Shown here: in pieces, positions 1-13,145 of the stretch | Position numbering within the stretch: position 1 is the stretch's first letter | Layout: the number at the start of each line of letters is the position of its first letter | Source of the DNA: Calliopsis andreniformis | Taxonomy: Eukaryota; Arthropoda; Insecta; Hymenoptera; Andrenidae | NCBI RefSeq assembly: GCF_051401765.1 | Contig: NW_027480423.1 | Location: 6,510,001-6,574,000, forward strand | Reading direction: 5' to 3' | Length of the DNA stretch: 64,000 nt | The notes under the pieces: model-generated | What the model saw: the letters and a program-made list of their open reading frames with translations, nothing else | Databases searched by the model: none | Told to the model about the DNA's origin: nothing | Position numbers and translations under genes: made by a program

Positions 1-134
1 TATTCACTTTATACAATGGAAAAACTGTTGTACTTACATAGTATTTTATTCTTCTGCCGTTGACTTCTTATGCCCTGTCTGTTCTATCTGGTGGAACAAC
101 GCCCTAGAATGAAGTCTAGGTTGCCCGGAACGTA
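1..134 (+). repeat. partial monomer at the left edge
   Basis: The window opens inside the TATTCG-TTTTATAC motif part of a monomer (here TATTCACTTTATACAATGG) and reaches the first full GAAATG landmark at 135. The array therefore continues beyond the left edge. Confidence 0.95.
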
Positions 135-300
135 GAAATGTCCATAACTTTCACTCTGGTAGCAATTATTCGTTTTATACAATGGAGAAACTGTTCTATT
201 TATTTTGCATTTTATGCTTCGGGCGTTGACTTCTAAGGCCCCAACTATTCGATCTGGTGGAGCAACGCCCTAGAGTGAAGCCTAGGTTGCCCGGAACGTA
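135..300 (+). repeat. first complete monomer (phase reference)
   Basis: This 166-bp unit runs from GAAATG to CGGAACGTA and sets the phase used in this annotation. It carries ATACAATGG in place of the commoner ATACGATGG, and the CTATTTATTTTG / CTTCGGGCG variant pair of the A/T-rich part. It is an example, not a consensus. Confidence 0.95.
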
Positions 301-1185
301 GAACATACGATTACCTTCACACTGGTTGCAATTATTCCTGTTATACGATGGAAAAACTGTTGCACCATTATTCTATTTTATGCTTCTGGCGTTGACTTCA
401 TAGGCCCTATCTATTTGATATGGTGGAGCAACGCCCTGGAGTGAAGCCTAGGTTGCCCCGAACGTAGAAATGACCATAACTTTCACACTGGTTACCATTA
501 TTCGTTTTATACGATGGAAAAGCTGTTGTATTTATATCGTATTTTATGCTTCTGGCGTTGACTTCTAAGGCCCCAACTATTCGATCTGGTGGAGCTACGC
601 CCTAGAGTGAAGCCTAGGTTGCCCGGAACGTAGAACATACGATTACCTTCACACTGGTTGCAATTATTCCTGTTATACGATGGAAAAACTGTTGCACCAT
701 TATTGTATTTTATGCTTCTGCAGTTGACTTCATAGGCCCTATCTATTTGATCTGGTGGAGCAACGCCCTGGAGTGAAACCTAGGTTACCCGGAACGTAGA
801 AATGACCAGTACTTTCACACTGGTTGCAGTTATTCGTTTTATACAATGGAAAAACTGTTCTATTTATTTTGCATTTTAAGCTTCGGGAGTTGACTTCTAA
901 GGCTCTAACTATTCGATCTGGTAGAGCAACGCCCTAGAGTGAAGCCTAGGTTGCCCGGAACGTAGAAATGACCATAACTTTCACACTGCTTACCATTATT
1001 CGTTTTATACGATGGAAAAGCTGTTGTATTTATATCGTATTTTATGCTTCTGGCGTTGACTTCTAAGGCACTAACTATTCGATCTGGTGGAGCAACGCAC
1101 TAGGGTGAAGCCTAGGTTGCCCGGAACGTAGAAATGACCTTAACTTTCACACTGGTCCCAATTATTCGTTTTATACGATGGAAAA

Positions 1186-2180
1186 GCTGTTCTATTTATT
1201 TCGTATTTCATGCTTCGGGCGGTGACTTCTAAGGCCCTAACTATTCAATCTGTTGGAGCAACGCCCTAGGGTCAAGCCTAGGTTGCCCGGAAAGTAGAAA
1301 TGACGTTAACTTTCACACTGTTTGCAATGATTCGTTTTATACGATGGAAAAGCTGTTTTATTTTTATTGCATTTTATGCTTCGGGCATTGACTTCTAAGG
1401 CCCTAACTATTCAATCTGTTGGAACAACGCCCTAGGTTGAAACCTAGGTTGCTCGGAATGTAGAAATGACCATAACTTTCACACTGGTCCCAATTATTCG
1501 TTTTATACGATGGAAAAGCTGTTGTATTTATATCGTATTTTATGCTTCTGGCGTTGACTTCTAAGGACCTAACTATTCGATCTGGTGGAGCAACGCCCTA
1601 GAGTGAAACCTAGGTTGCCCGGAACGTAGAAATAACCACAACTTTCATCCTTGCTGCAATTATTCGTTTTATACGATGGAAAAACTGTTATATTTATATT
1701 GTATTTTATGCTTCTGGCGTTAACTTCTTAGGCCCTAACTATTCGATCTGGTGGCACAACGCCCTAGGGTGAAGCCTAGGTTGCCGGAACGTAGAAATGA
1801 CCATAACTTTCACACTGGTAGCAATTATTCGTTATATACAATGGAAAAACTGTTCTATTTATTTTGTATTTTATGCTTCGGGCGTTGACTTCTAAGGCCC
1901 TGACTATTCGATCTGGTGGAGCAACGCCCTAGAGTGAAGCCTAGGTTGCCCGGAACGTAGAAATGACCAGAACTTTCACACTGTTTGCTATTATTCGTTT
2001 TATACGATGGAAAAACTGTTGTATTTTTATTGTATTATATGCTTCTGGCGTTGACTTCTAAGGCCGTAGCTATTCGATGTGGTGGAGTAACGCCCTAGAG
2101 TGACGCCTAGGTTGCCTGGAACGTAGAAATGACCTTTACTTTCACAATGTTTCCAATTATTCATTTTATACGACGGAAAA
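1186..2180 (+). repeat. 6-mer block A, copy 1 (995 bp)
   Basis: Six monomers are repeated at once by 2181-3175, at an offset of 995 bp (6 x 166 minus the base missing in TTGCCGGAACG). The seam lies in GGAAAAACTGTTCT near 2181. The monomer before copy 1 (ACTGGTCCCAATTATTCG) differs from the one before copy 2 (AATGTTTCCAATTATTCAT), which fixes the left edge. Confidence 0.85.
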
Positions 2181-3175
2181 ACTGTTCTATTTATTTCGTA
2201 TTTCATGCTTCGGGCGTTGACTTCTAAGGCCCTAACTATTCAATCTGTTGGAGCAACGCCCTAGGGTCAAGCCTAGGTTGCCCGGAAAGTAGAAATGACG
2301 TTAACTTTCACACTGTTTGCAATTATTCGTTTTATACGATGGAAAAGCTGTTTTATTTTTATTGCATTTTATGCTTCGGGCATTGACTTCTAAGGCCCTA
2401 ACTATTCAATCTGTTGGAACAACGCCCTAGGGTGAAACCTAGGTTGCTCGGAATGTAGAAATGACCATAACTTTCACACTGGTCCCAATTATTCGTTTTA
2501 TACGATGGAAAAGCTGTTGTATTTATATCGTATTTTATGCTTCTGGCGTTGACTTCTAAGGACCTAACTATTCGATCTGGTGGAGCAACGCCCTAGAGTG
2601 AAACCTAGGTTGCCCGGAACGTAGAAATAACCACAACTTTCATCCTTGCTGCAATTATTCGTTTTATACGATGGAAAAACTGTTATATTTATATTGTATT
2701 TTATGCTTCTGGCGTTAACTTCTTAGGCCCTAACTATTCGATCTGGTGGCACAACGCCCTAGGGTGATGCCTAGGTTGCCGGAACGTAGAAATGACCATA
2801 ACTTTCACACTGGAAGCAATTATTCGTTATATACAATGGAAAAACTGTTCTATTTATTTTGTATTTTATGCTTCGGGCGTTGACTTCTAAGGCCCTGACT
2901 ATTCGATCTGGTGGAGCAACGCCCTAGAGTGAAGCCTAGGTTGCCCGGAACGTAGAAATGACCAGAACTTTCACACTGTTTGCTATTATTCGTTTTATAC
3001 GATGGAAAAACTGTTGTATTTTTATTGTATTATATGCTTCTGGCGTTGACTTCTAAGGCCGTAGCTATTCGATGTGGTGGAGTAACGCCCTAGAGTGACG
3101 CCTAGGTTGCCTGGAGCGTAGAAATGACCTTTACTTTCACAATGTTTCCAATTATTCATTTTATACGACGGAAAA
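2181..3175 (+). repeat. 6-mer block A, copy 2 (995 bp)
   Basis: This is the direct tandem repeat of 1186-2180, ending where GGAAAAACTGTT is followed by GTACTCATATTG instead of CTATTTATTTCG. By eye the copies differ at only a few positions, for example GGTGAAGCC against GGTGATGCC and TGGTAGCAATT against TGGAAGCAATT. Confidence 0.85.
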
Positions 3176-3956
3176 ACTGTTGTACTCATATTGTATTTTA
3201 TTCTTATGGCGTTGAATTCTAAGTCCCTAGCTATGCGATCTGGTGGAGCAACGCCCTAGAGTGAAACCGAGGTTACCCGGAACGTAGAAACGACCAGTAC
3301 TTTCACACTGTTTGCAGTGACTCCTTTTATACGATGGAAAAACTGTTGCATCTTTATTGAATTTTATTCTTCTGGCGTTGACTTCTAAGGCCCTAACTAT
3401 TCTATTTGGTGTATCAACGCCCTAGAGTGAAGCCTAGGTTGCTCGGAATGTAGAAATGACCATAACATTCACACTGGTTGAAATTACTCGTTTGATACGA
3501 TGGAACAACTGTTCTATTTATTTTGTATTTCATGCTTCGGGCGTTGACTTCTAAGGCCCTAACTATTCAATCTGTTGGAGCAACGCCCTAGCGTCAAGCC
3601 TAGGTTGCCCGGAAAGTAGAAATGACGTTAACTTTCACACTGGTTGCAATTATTCGTTTTATACGATGGAAAAGCTCTTTTATTTTTATTGCATTTTATG
3701 CTTCGGGCATTGACTTCTAAGGCCCTAACTATTCAATCTGTTGGAGCAACGCCCTAGGGTGTAGCCTAGGTTGCCCGGAAAATAGAAATGACCATAACTT
3801 TCATACAGGTTGCAAATATACGTTTTATACGATGGAAAAGCTGTTGTATTTATACCGTATTTAATGCTTCTGGCGTTGACTTCTTATGACCTAACTATTC
3901 GATCTGGTGGGACAACGCCCTAGGGTGAAGCCAAGGTTGCCCGGAACGTTGAAATG
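2795..3956 (+). repeat. 7-mer block B, copy 1 (1162 bp)
   Basis: Seven monomers are repeated in tandem at 3957-5118; for example TTTCACACTGTTTGCAGTGA lies at 3301 and 4463. Its left part overlaps block A copy 2, showing that the two duplications were laid on top of each other. Confidence 0.82.
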
Positions 3957-5118
3957 ACCATAACTTTGAAACTGGTAGCAATTATTCGTTTTATACAATG
4001 GAAAAACTGTTCTATTTATTTTGTATTTTATGCTTCGGGCGTTGACTTCTAAGGCCCTGACTATTGGATCCGGTGGAGCAACGCCCTAGAGTGAAGCCTA
4101 GGTTGCCCGGAACGTAGAAATGACCAGAACTTTCACACTGTTTGCTATTATTCGTTTTATACGATGGAAAAACTGTTGTATTTTTATTGTATTATATGCT
4201 TCTGGCGTTGACTTCTAAGGCCGTAGCTATTCGATGTGGTGGAGTAACGCCCTAGAGTGACGCCTAGGTTGCCTGGAACGTAGAAATGACCTTTACTTTC
4301 ACAATGTTTCCAATTATTCATTTTATACGACGGAAAAACTGTTGTACTCATATTGTATTTTATTCTTATGGCGTTGAATTCTAAGTCCCTAGCTATGCGA
4401 TCTGGTGGAGCAACGCCCTAGAGTGAAACCGAGGTTACCCCGAACGTAGAAACGACCAGTACTTTCACACTGTTTGCAGTGACTCCTTTTATACGATGGA
4501 AAAACTGTTGCATCTTTATTGAATTTTATTCTTCTGGCGTTGACTTCTAAGGCCCTAACTATTCTATTTGGTGTATCAACGCCCTAGAGTGAAGCCTAGG
4601 TTGCTCGGAATGTAGAAATGACAATAACATTCACACTGGTTGAAATTACTCGTTTGATACGATGGAACAACTGTTCTATGTATTTTGTATTTCATGCTTC
4701 GGGCGTTGACTTCTAAGGCCCTAACTATTCAATCTGTTGGAGCAACGCCCTAGCGTCAAGCCTAGGTTGCCCGGAAAGTAGAAATGACGTTAACTTTCAC
4801 ACTGGTTGCAATTATTCGTTTTATACGATGGAAAAGCTCTTTTATTTTTATTGCATTTTATGCTTCGGGCATTGACTTCTAAGGCCCTAACTATTCAATC
4901 TGTTGGAGCAACGCCCTAGGGTGTAGCCTAGGTTGCCCGGAAAGTAGAAATGACCATAACTTTCATACAGGTTGCAATTATACGTTTTATACGATGGAAA
5001 AGCTGTTGTATTTATACCGTATTTAATGCTTCTGGCGTTGACTTCTTATGACCTAACTATTCGATCTGGTGGAACAACGCCCTAGGGTGAAGCCAAGGTT
5101 GCCCGGAACGTTGAAATG
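3957..5118 (+). repeat. 7-mer block B, copy 2 (1162 bp)
   Basis: This is the tandem copy of 2795-3956. After 5118 the sequence follows the block start for less than half a monomer and then diverges (TTGTAGTTTATGC, TCTAATGCCC). A one-base insertion (GGAAAAAACTG near 5161) lies just beyond. Confidence 0.82.
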
Positions 5119-5500
5119 ACCATAACTTTCAAACTGGTAGCAATTATTCGTTTTATATAATGGAAAAAACTGTTCTATTTATTTTGTAGTTTATGCTTCG
5201 GGCGGTGACTTCTAATGCCCTAACTATTCGACCTGGTGGTGCAACGCCCTAGAGTGTGGCCTAGGTTGCCCGGAACGTAGAAATGACCATAACTATCATA
5301 CTGGTTGCAATTATTCGTTTTATACGATCGAAAAAATGTTGTATTTATATTGTATTTTATGCTTCTGGCGTTGACTTCTAAGGCACTAACTATTCGATCT
5401 GGTGGAGCAACGCACTAGGGTGGAGCCTAGGTTGCCCGGAACGTAGAAATGACCTTAACTTTCACACTGGTCCCAATTATTCGTTTTATACGATGGAAAA

Positions 5501-6354
5501 GCTGTTCTATTTATTTCGTATTTCATGCTTCGGGCGTTGACTTCTAAGGCCCTAACTATTCAATCTGTTGGAGCAACGCCCTAGGGTCAAGCCTAGGTTG
5601 CCCGGAAAGTAGAAATGACGTTAACTTTCACACTGTTTGCAATTATTCGTTTTATACGATGGAAAAGCTGTTTTATTTTTATTGCATTTTATGCTTCGGG
5701 CATTGACTTCTAAGGCCCTAACTTTTCGATCTGGTGGCACAACGCCCTAGGGTGAAGCCTAGGTTGCCGGAACGTAGAAATGACCATAACTTTCACACTG
5801 GTAGCAATTATTCGTTATATACAATGGAAAAACTGTTCTATTTATTTTGTATTTTATGCTTCGGGCGTTGACTTCTAAGGCCCTGACTATTCGATCTGGT
5901 GGAGCAACGCCCTAGAGTGAAGCCTAGGTTGCCCGGAACGTAGAAATGACCAGAACTTTCACACTGTTTGCTATTATTCGTTTTACACGATGGAAAAACT
6001 GTTGTATTTTTATTGTATTATATGCTTCTGGCGTTGACTTCTAAGGCCGTAGCTATTCGATGTGGTGGAGTAACGCCCTAGAGTGACGCCTAGGTTGCCT
6101 GGAACGTAGAAATGACCTTTACTTTCACAATCTTTCCAATTATTCATTTTATACGACGGAAAAACTGTTGTACTCATATTGTATTTTATTCTTATGGCGT
6201 TGAATTCTAAGTCCCTAGCTCTGCGATCTGGCGGAGCAACGCCCTAGAGTGAAACCGAGGTTACCCGGAACGTAGAAACGACCAGTACTTTCACACTGTT
6301 TGCAGTGACTCCTTTTATACGATGGAAAAACTGTTGCATCTTTATTGAATTTTA
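5501..6354 (+). repeat. block A, third copy with a 2-monomer deletion
   Basis: This stretch follows 2181-3366 but is 332 bp shorter. The offset is 3320 at the CTGTTCTATTTATTTCG start and 2988 at GTACTCATATTG. The junction is in GGCCCTAACTTTTCGATC near 5715-5730, where the block jumps from its second to its fourth monomer, an in-register loss of two monomers. Confidence 0.8.
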
Positions 6355-7099
6355 TGCTTCTGGCGTTGACTTCTTACGCCCTAACAATTCGATCTGGTGG
6401 AACAAGACCTAGAGTGAGGCCTAGGTTGTCCGGAACGTAGAACTGACCATAGCTTTTACACTGGTAGCAATTATTCGTTTTATACAATGTAAAAACTGTT
6501 GTATTTATATTGTATTTTATGCTTCTGGCATTGACTTCTAAGGCACTAACTATTCGATCTGGTGGAGCTACGTCCTAGAGTGAAGCCTAGGTTGCCCGGA
6601 ACGTAGAAATGACCATAACTTTCACACTGGTTGCTATTATTCGTTCTATACGATGGAAAAACTGTTATATTTATACTGTATCTTATGCTTCTGGCGTTGA
6701 CTTCTTAGGCTCTAACAATTCGATCTGGTGGAACAACGACCTAGGGTGAGGCCTAGGTAGCCCGGAACGTAGAAATGACCATCACTTCCATACTGGTAGC
6801 AATTATTCGTTTTATACGATGGAAAAACTGTTGTATTTATATTGTATTTTATGCTTCTGGCGTTGACTTCTAAGGCACTAGCTATTCGATCTGGTGGTGC
6901 AACGCCCTAGACTGAAGCCTAGGTTGCCCGGAACGTAGAAATGACCATCTCTTTCAAACTGGTTGCAATTATTCCTGTTATGTGATGGAAAAACTGTTGT
7001 ATTTTTATTGCATTTTATGCTTCGGGCATTGACTTCTAAGGTCCTAACTATTGAATCTGTTGGAGCAACGCGCTAGGGTGAAGCCTAGGTTGCGCAGAA

Positions 7100-9754
7100 A
7101 GTAGAAATGACAATAAATTTCACACTGGTTGCAATTATTCGTTTTATACGATGGAAAAGCTGTTGCATCTTTATTGTATTTTACGATTCTCTCGTTGACG
7201 TCTAAGGCCGTAGCTAGTAGATGTGGTGGAGCAACGCACTAGAGTGACGCCTAGGTTGCCCGGAACGTGGAGTGACCATTACTTTCGCAATGTTTGCAAT
7301 TATACATTTTATGCGATGGAAAAACTGTTATATTTATATTGTATCTTATGCTTCTGGCGTTGACTTCGTAGGCCCTAACAATTCGATCTGGTGGAACAAC
7401 GCCCTAGTGTGTAGCCTAGGTTGCCCGGAAAGTAGAAATGACCATCACTTTCAAACTGGTTGCAATTATTCCTGTTATATGATGGAAAAACTGTTGTATT
7501 TTTATTGCATTTTATGCTTCGGGCATTGACTTCTAAGGTCCTAACTATTCAATCTGTTGGAGCAACGCCCTAGGGTGAAGCCTAGGTTGCCCGGAAAGTA
7601 GAAATGACAATAACTTTCACACTGGTTGCAATTATTCGTTTTATACGATGGAAAAGCTGTTGCATCTTTATTGTATTTTATGCTTCTGGCGTTGACTTCT
7701 AAGGCCCTAACTATTCTATCTGGTGTATCAACGCCCTAGAGTGAAGCCTAGGTTGCTGGGAATGTAAAAATGACCATAACATTCACACTAGTTGAAATTA
7801 TTCGTTTTATACGATGGAAAAACTGTTATATATAAATTGTATTTTATGTTTCTGGCGTTGATTTCTTAGGCCCTAACTATTCAATCTGGTGGAACAACAC
7901 CCTAGAGTGAGGCCTAGGTTGCCCGGAACGTAGAAATGACCATCACTTCCATACTGGTAGCAATCATTCGTTTTATACGATGGAAAAACTGTTGTATTTA
8001 TATTGTATTTTATGCTTCTGGCGTTGACTTCTAAGGCACAAACTATTCAATCTGTTGGGTCAACGCCCTAGAATGAAGCCTAGGTTGCTCGGAATGTAGA
8101 AATGACCATAACATTCACTCTGGTTGAAATTATTCGTTTTATACGATGGAAAAGCTGTAGCATCTTTATTGTATTTTATGCTTCTGGCATTGACTTCTAA
8201 GGCCCTAACTATTCGATCTGGTGGAGCAACGCCCTAGAGTGAAGCCTCGGTTGCCCAGAACGTAGGAATGACCATCACTTTCAAACTGGTTGCAATTAAT
8301 CCTTTTATACGATGGAAAAACTGTTGTATTTTTACTGCATTTTATGCTTCGGGCGTTGACTTCTAAGGCCCTAACTATTCAATCTGTTGGGTCAACGCCC
8401 TAGAGTGAAGCCTAGGTTGCTCGGAATGTAGAAATGACCATAACATTCACACTGGTTGAAATTATTCGTTTTATACGATGGAAAAGCTGTTGCATCTTTA
8501 TTGTATTTTATGCTTCTGGCGTCGACTTCTAAGGCCCTAACTATTCGATCTGGTGGAGCAACGCCCTAGAGTGAAGCCTAGGTTGCCCGGAAAGTAGAAA
8601 TGACCACAACTTTCATACTGGTTGCAATTACTCGTTTTATATGATAGAAAAACTGTTGGATTTATATTGTATTTTATGCTTCTGGCGTTGACTTCTTAGG
8701 CCCTAACAATTCGATCTGGTGGAACAACGAACTAGAGTGAAGCCTAGGTTGCCTGGAACGTACAAATGACCATCACTTTCACACGGGTTGCAATTATTCC
8801 TGTTATAGGATGGAAAGACTGTTGTATTTTTATTGTATTTTATGCTTCAGGCGTTGACTTCTCATGCCGCAGCTATTCGATGTGGTGGAAGAACGCCATA
8901 GAGTGAAGCCTAGGTTGCCCGGAACGAAGAAATGACCATAACTTTCATACTTGTTGCAATTACTCGTTTTATATAATGGAAGAACTGTTGTATTTATATT
9001 GTATTTTATGCTGCTGGCGTTCACTTCTTAGGCCCTAACTATTCGATCTGGTGGAACAACGCCCTGGGGTGAAGCCCAGGTTGCCCGGAACGTAGAAATG
9101 ACCATCACTTTCACACTGGTTGCTATTATTCGTTTTATACGATGGAAAAACTGTTGCATTTTTATTGCATTTTATGCTTCGGGCACTGACTTCTAAGGTC
9201 CTAACTATTCAATCTGTTGGAGCAACGGCCTAGGGTGAAGCCTAGGTTGCGCGGGAAGTAGAAATGACAATAACTTTCACACTGGTTGCAATTATTCGTT
9301 TTATACGATGGAAAAGTTGTTGCATCTTTATTGTATTTTATGCTTCTGTCGTTGACGTCTAAGGCCGTAGCTATTAGATGTGGTGGAGCAACGCACTAGA
9401 GTGACGCCTAGGTTGCCCGGAACGTGGAATGACCATTACTTTCGCAATGTTTGCAATTATTCATTTTATACGATGGAAAAACTGTTGTACTTAAATTGTA
9501 TTTTATGCTTCTGGCGTTGTCGTCTTATGCCCTAACTATTCCATCTGGTGGAACAACGACCTAGGGTGAAGCCTAGGTTGCCCGGAACGTAGAAATGACC
9601 ATAACTTTTACACTGGTAGCAATTATTCGTTTTATACAATGGAAAAACTGTTCTATTTATTTTACATTTTATGCTTCGGGCGTTGACTTCTAAGGCACTA
9701 ACTATTCGATCTGGTGGTGCAACGCCCTAGAGTGAAGCCTAGGTTGCCCGGAAC
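7100..9754 (+). repeat. 16-mer block C, copy 1 (offset 2655 bp)
   Basis: Landmarks here reappear 2655 bp downstream: GACAATAACTTTCACACTGG at 7606 and 10261, and the segment 8830-9024 at 11485-11679. The match is patchy: relative to this copy, copy 2 has lost two monomers near 10.75 kb and gained two near 11.0-11.35 kb, so the net spacing is unchanged. Edges are approximate. Confidence 0.65.
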
Positions 9755-11700
9755 GAAGAAATGACAATAACTTTCACACAGGTTGCAATTATTCGTTTTA
9801 TACGATGGAAAAGCTGATGCATCTTTATTGTATTTTATGCTTCTGTCGTTGACGTCTAAGGCCGTAGCTATTAGATGTGGTGGAGCAACGCACTAGAGTG
9901 ACGCCTAGGTTGCCTGGAACGCAGAAATGACCATTACTTTCGCAATGCTTGCAATTATTCATTTTATACGATGGAAAAACTGTTATATTTATATTGTATT
10001 TTATGCCTCTGGCGTTGACTTCTAAGGCACTAACTATTCGATCTGGTGGTGCAACGCCCTAGAGTGAAGCCTAGGTTGCCCGGAACGTAAAAATGACCAT
10101 CTCTTTCAAACTGGTTGCAATTATTCCTGTTATGTGATGGAAAAACTGTTGTATTCTTATTGCATTTTATGCTTCGGGCATTGACTTCTAAGGTCCTAAC
10201 TATTCAATCTGTTGGAGCAACGCCCGAGGGTGAAGCCTAGGTTGCCCGGAAAGTAGAAATGACAATAACTTTCACACTGGTTGCAATTATTCGTTTTATA
10301 CGGTGGAAAAGCTGTTGCATCTTTATTGTATTTTATGCTTCTGGCGTTGACTTCTAAGGCCCTAACTATTCTATCTGGTGTATCAACGCCCTAGAGTGAA
10401 GCCTAGGTTGCTGGGAATGTAAAAATGACCATAACATTCACACTAGTTGAAATTATTCGTTTTATACGATGGAAAAACTGTTATATTTAAATTGTATTTT
10501 ATGTTTCTGGCGTTGATTTCTTAGGCCCTAACTATTCAATCTGGTGGAACAACACCCTAGAGTGAGGCCTAGGTTGCCCGGAACGTAGAAATGACCATCA
10601 CTTCCATACTGGTAGCAATCATTCGTTTTATACGATGGAAAAACTGTTGTATTTATATTGTATTTTATGCTTCTGGCGTTGACTTCTAAGGCACAAACTA
10701 TTCAATCTGTTGGGTCAACGCCCTAGAATGAAGCCTAGGTTGCTCGGAATGTAGAAATGATCATAACATTCACACTGGTTGAAATTATTCGTTTTATACG
10801 ATGGAAAAGCTGTTGCATCTTTATTGTATTTTATGCATCTGGCGTCGACTTCTAAGGCCCTAACTATTCGATCTGGTGGAGCGACGCCCTAGAGTGAAGC
10901 CTAGGTTGCCCGGAAAGTAGAAATGACCACAACTTTCATACTGGTTGCAATTACTCGTTTTATATGATGGAAAAACTGTTGTATTTATATTGTATTTTAT
11001 GCTTCTGGCGTTCACTTCTTAGGCCCTAACTATTCGATCTGGTGGCACAACGCCCTAGGGTGAAGCCTAGGTTGCCCGGAACGTAGAAATGACCATAACT
11101 TTTACACTGGTAGCAATTATTCGTTTTATACAATGGAAAAACTGTTGTATTTATTTTGTATTTTATGCTTCGGGCGTTGACTTCTAAGGCCCTAAATGTT
11201 TGATCTGGTGGAGCAACGCCCTAGAGTGAAGCCTAGGTTGCCCGGAACGTAGAAATCACCATATCTTTCACACTGGTTGCTATTATTCGTTCTATACGAT
11301 GGAAAAATTGTTATATTTATATTGTATCTTATGCATCTGGCGTTGACTTCTTAGGCCCTAACAATTCGATCTGGTGGAACAACGCCCTACAGTGAAGCCT
11401 AGGTTGCCTGGAACGTACAAATGACCATCACTTTCACACGGGTTGCAATTATTCCTGTTACAGGATGGAAAGACTGTTGTATTTTTATTGTATTTTATGC
11501 TTCAGGCGTTGGCTTCTGAGGCCGTAGCTATTCGATGTGGTGGAAGAACGCCATAGAGTGAAGACTAGGTTGCCCGGAACGTAGAAATGACCATAACTTT
11601 CATACTGGTGGCAATTATTCGTTCTATATGATGGAAAAACTGTTGTATTTATATTGTATTTTATGCTGCTGGCGTTCACTTCTTAGGCCCTAACTATTCA
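9755..11700 (+). repeat. 16-mer block C, copy 2 (partial)
   Basis: This partial second copy of block C is also the left part of block D copy 1. At about 10750-10790 it goes directly from the GTTGGGTCAACG monomer to the CTGGCGTCGACTTC monomer, where 8100-8540 and 19220-19650 have two more monomers between them. Confidence 0.65.
10289..10305 (+). other. CENP-B-box-like motif, 8 of 9 essential bases
   Basis: ATTCGTTTTATACGGTG differs from the common motif by one A to G change, which restores a third base of the CGGG half and leaves a single mismatch to the essential pattern. It lies in block D copy 1. Confidence 0.45.
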
Positions 11701-11807
11701 ATCTGTTGGGTCAACGCCCTAGAGTGAAGCCTAGGTTGCTCGGAATGTAGAAATGACCATCACTTTCAAACTGGTTGCAATTAATCCTTTTATACGATGG
11801 AAAAACT

Positions 11808-13145
11808 GTTGTATTTATATTGTTTTTTATGCTTCTGGCGTTGACTTCTAAGGCACTAACTATTCGATCTGGTGGAGCAACGCCCTAGAGTGAAACCGAG
11901 GTTGCCCGGAACGTAGAAATGACAATCACTTTCAAACTGGTTGCAATTATTCCGGTTATATGATGGAAAAACTGTTGTATTTTTATTGCATTTTATGCTT
12001 CGGGCATTGACTTCTAAGGCCCTAACTATTCAATCTGTTGGAGCAACGCCCTAGGGTGTAGCCTAGGTTGCCCGGAAAGTAGAGATGACCACAACCTTCT
12101 TACTGGTTGCAATTACTCGTTTTCTATGATGGAAAAACTGTTGTATTTATATTGTATTTTATACTTCTGGCGTTCACTTCTTAGGCCCTAACTATTCGAT
12201 CTGGTGGAACAACGCCCTAGGGTGGATCCTAGGTTGCCCGGAAAGTAGAAATGACCATAACTTTCATACTGGTTGCAATTATTCGTTTTATACGATGGAA
12301 AAACTGTTGTACTTATTTTTGCATTTTATTCTTATGGCGTTGAATTCTAAGTCCCTAGCTATGCGATCTGGTGGAGCAACGCCCCAGAGTGAAGCCGAGG
12401 TTGACCAGAACGTAGAAATGACCATCACTTTCAAACTGGTTGCAATTATTCCGGTTATATGATGGAAAGACTGTTGTATTTTTATTGCATTTTATGCTTC
12501 GGGCATTGACTTCTAAGGCCCTAACTATTCAATCTGTTGGACCAACGCCCTAGGGTGTAGCCTAGGTTGCCCGGAAAGTAGAAATGACCACAGCTTTCAT
12601 ACTGGTTGCAATTACTCGTTTTATATTATGGAAAAGCTGTTGCATCTTTATTGTATTTTATGCTTCTGGCGTTGACTTCTAAGGCCCTAACTATTCGATC
12701 TGGTGGAGCAACGCCGTAGAGTGAAGTCTAGGTTGACCGGAATGTAGAAATGACCATAACATTCACACTAGTTGAAATTATTCGTTTTATACGATGGAAA
12801 AGCTGTTGCATCTTTATGGTATTTTATGCTTCTGGCGTTGACTTCTAAGGCCCTAACTATTCGATCTGGTGGTGCAACGCCCTAGAGTGAAGCCTAAGTT
12901 GCCCGGAACGTAGAAATGACCATCACTTTCACACTGGTTGCTATTATTCGTTTTATACGATGGAAAAACTGTTGCATTTTTATTGCATTTTATGCTTCGG
13001 GCACTGACTTCTAAGGTCCTAACTATTCAATCTGTTGGAGCAACGCCCTAGGGTGAAGCCTAGGTTGCGCGGGAAGTAGCAATGACAATAACTTTCACAC
13101 TGGTTGCAATTATTCGTTTTATACGATGGAAAAGTTGTTGCATCT
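11808..13145 (+). repeat. 13/14-mer block E, copy 1
   Basis: It is repeated from 13966 at an offset of 2158 bp (13 monomers), for example the TTG-T6-ATGC run at 11821 and 13979, and GAGATGACCACAACC at 12083 and 14241. Copy 1 lacks one monomer at about 12735 that copy 2 has at about 14893-15060. Confidence 0.8.

Larger units (their letters stand above)
1..6350 (+). repeat. array domain 1
   Basis: About 38 monomers share variants that are rare elsewhere. These include CTAGGGTCAAGCC with GACGTTAACTTTC, TTGCCGGAACG (one C lost, for example near 1782, 2778 and 5767), CCCTGACTATTCG, and GACGGAAAAACTG followed by GTACTCATATTG. The domain is built from 6-mer and 7-mer duplications. No gene is present. 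The right boundary is approximate; beyond it the CCCTAACAATTCG and GCATCTTTATTG variants take over. Confidence 0.8.
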
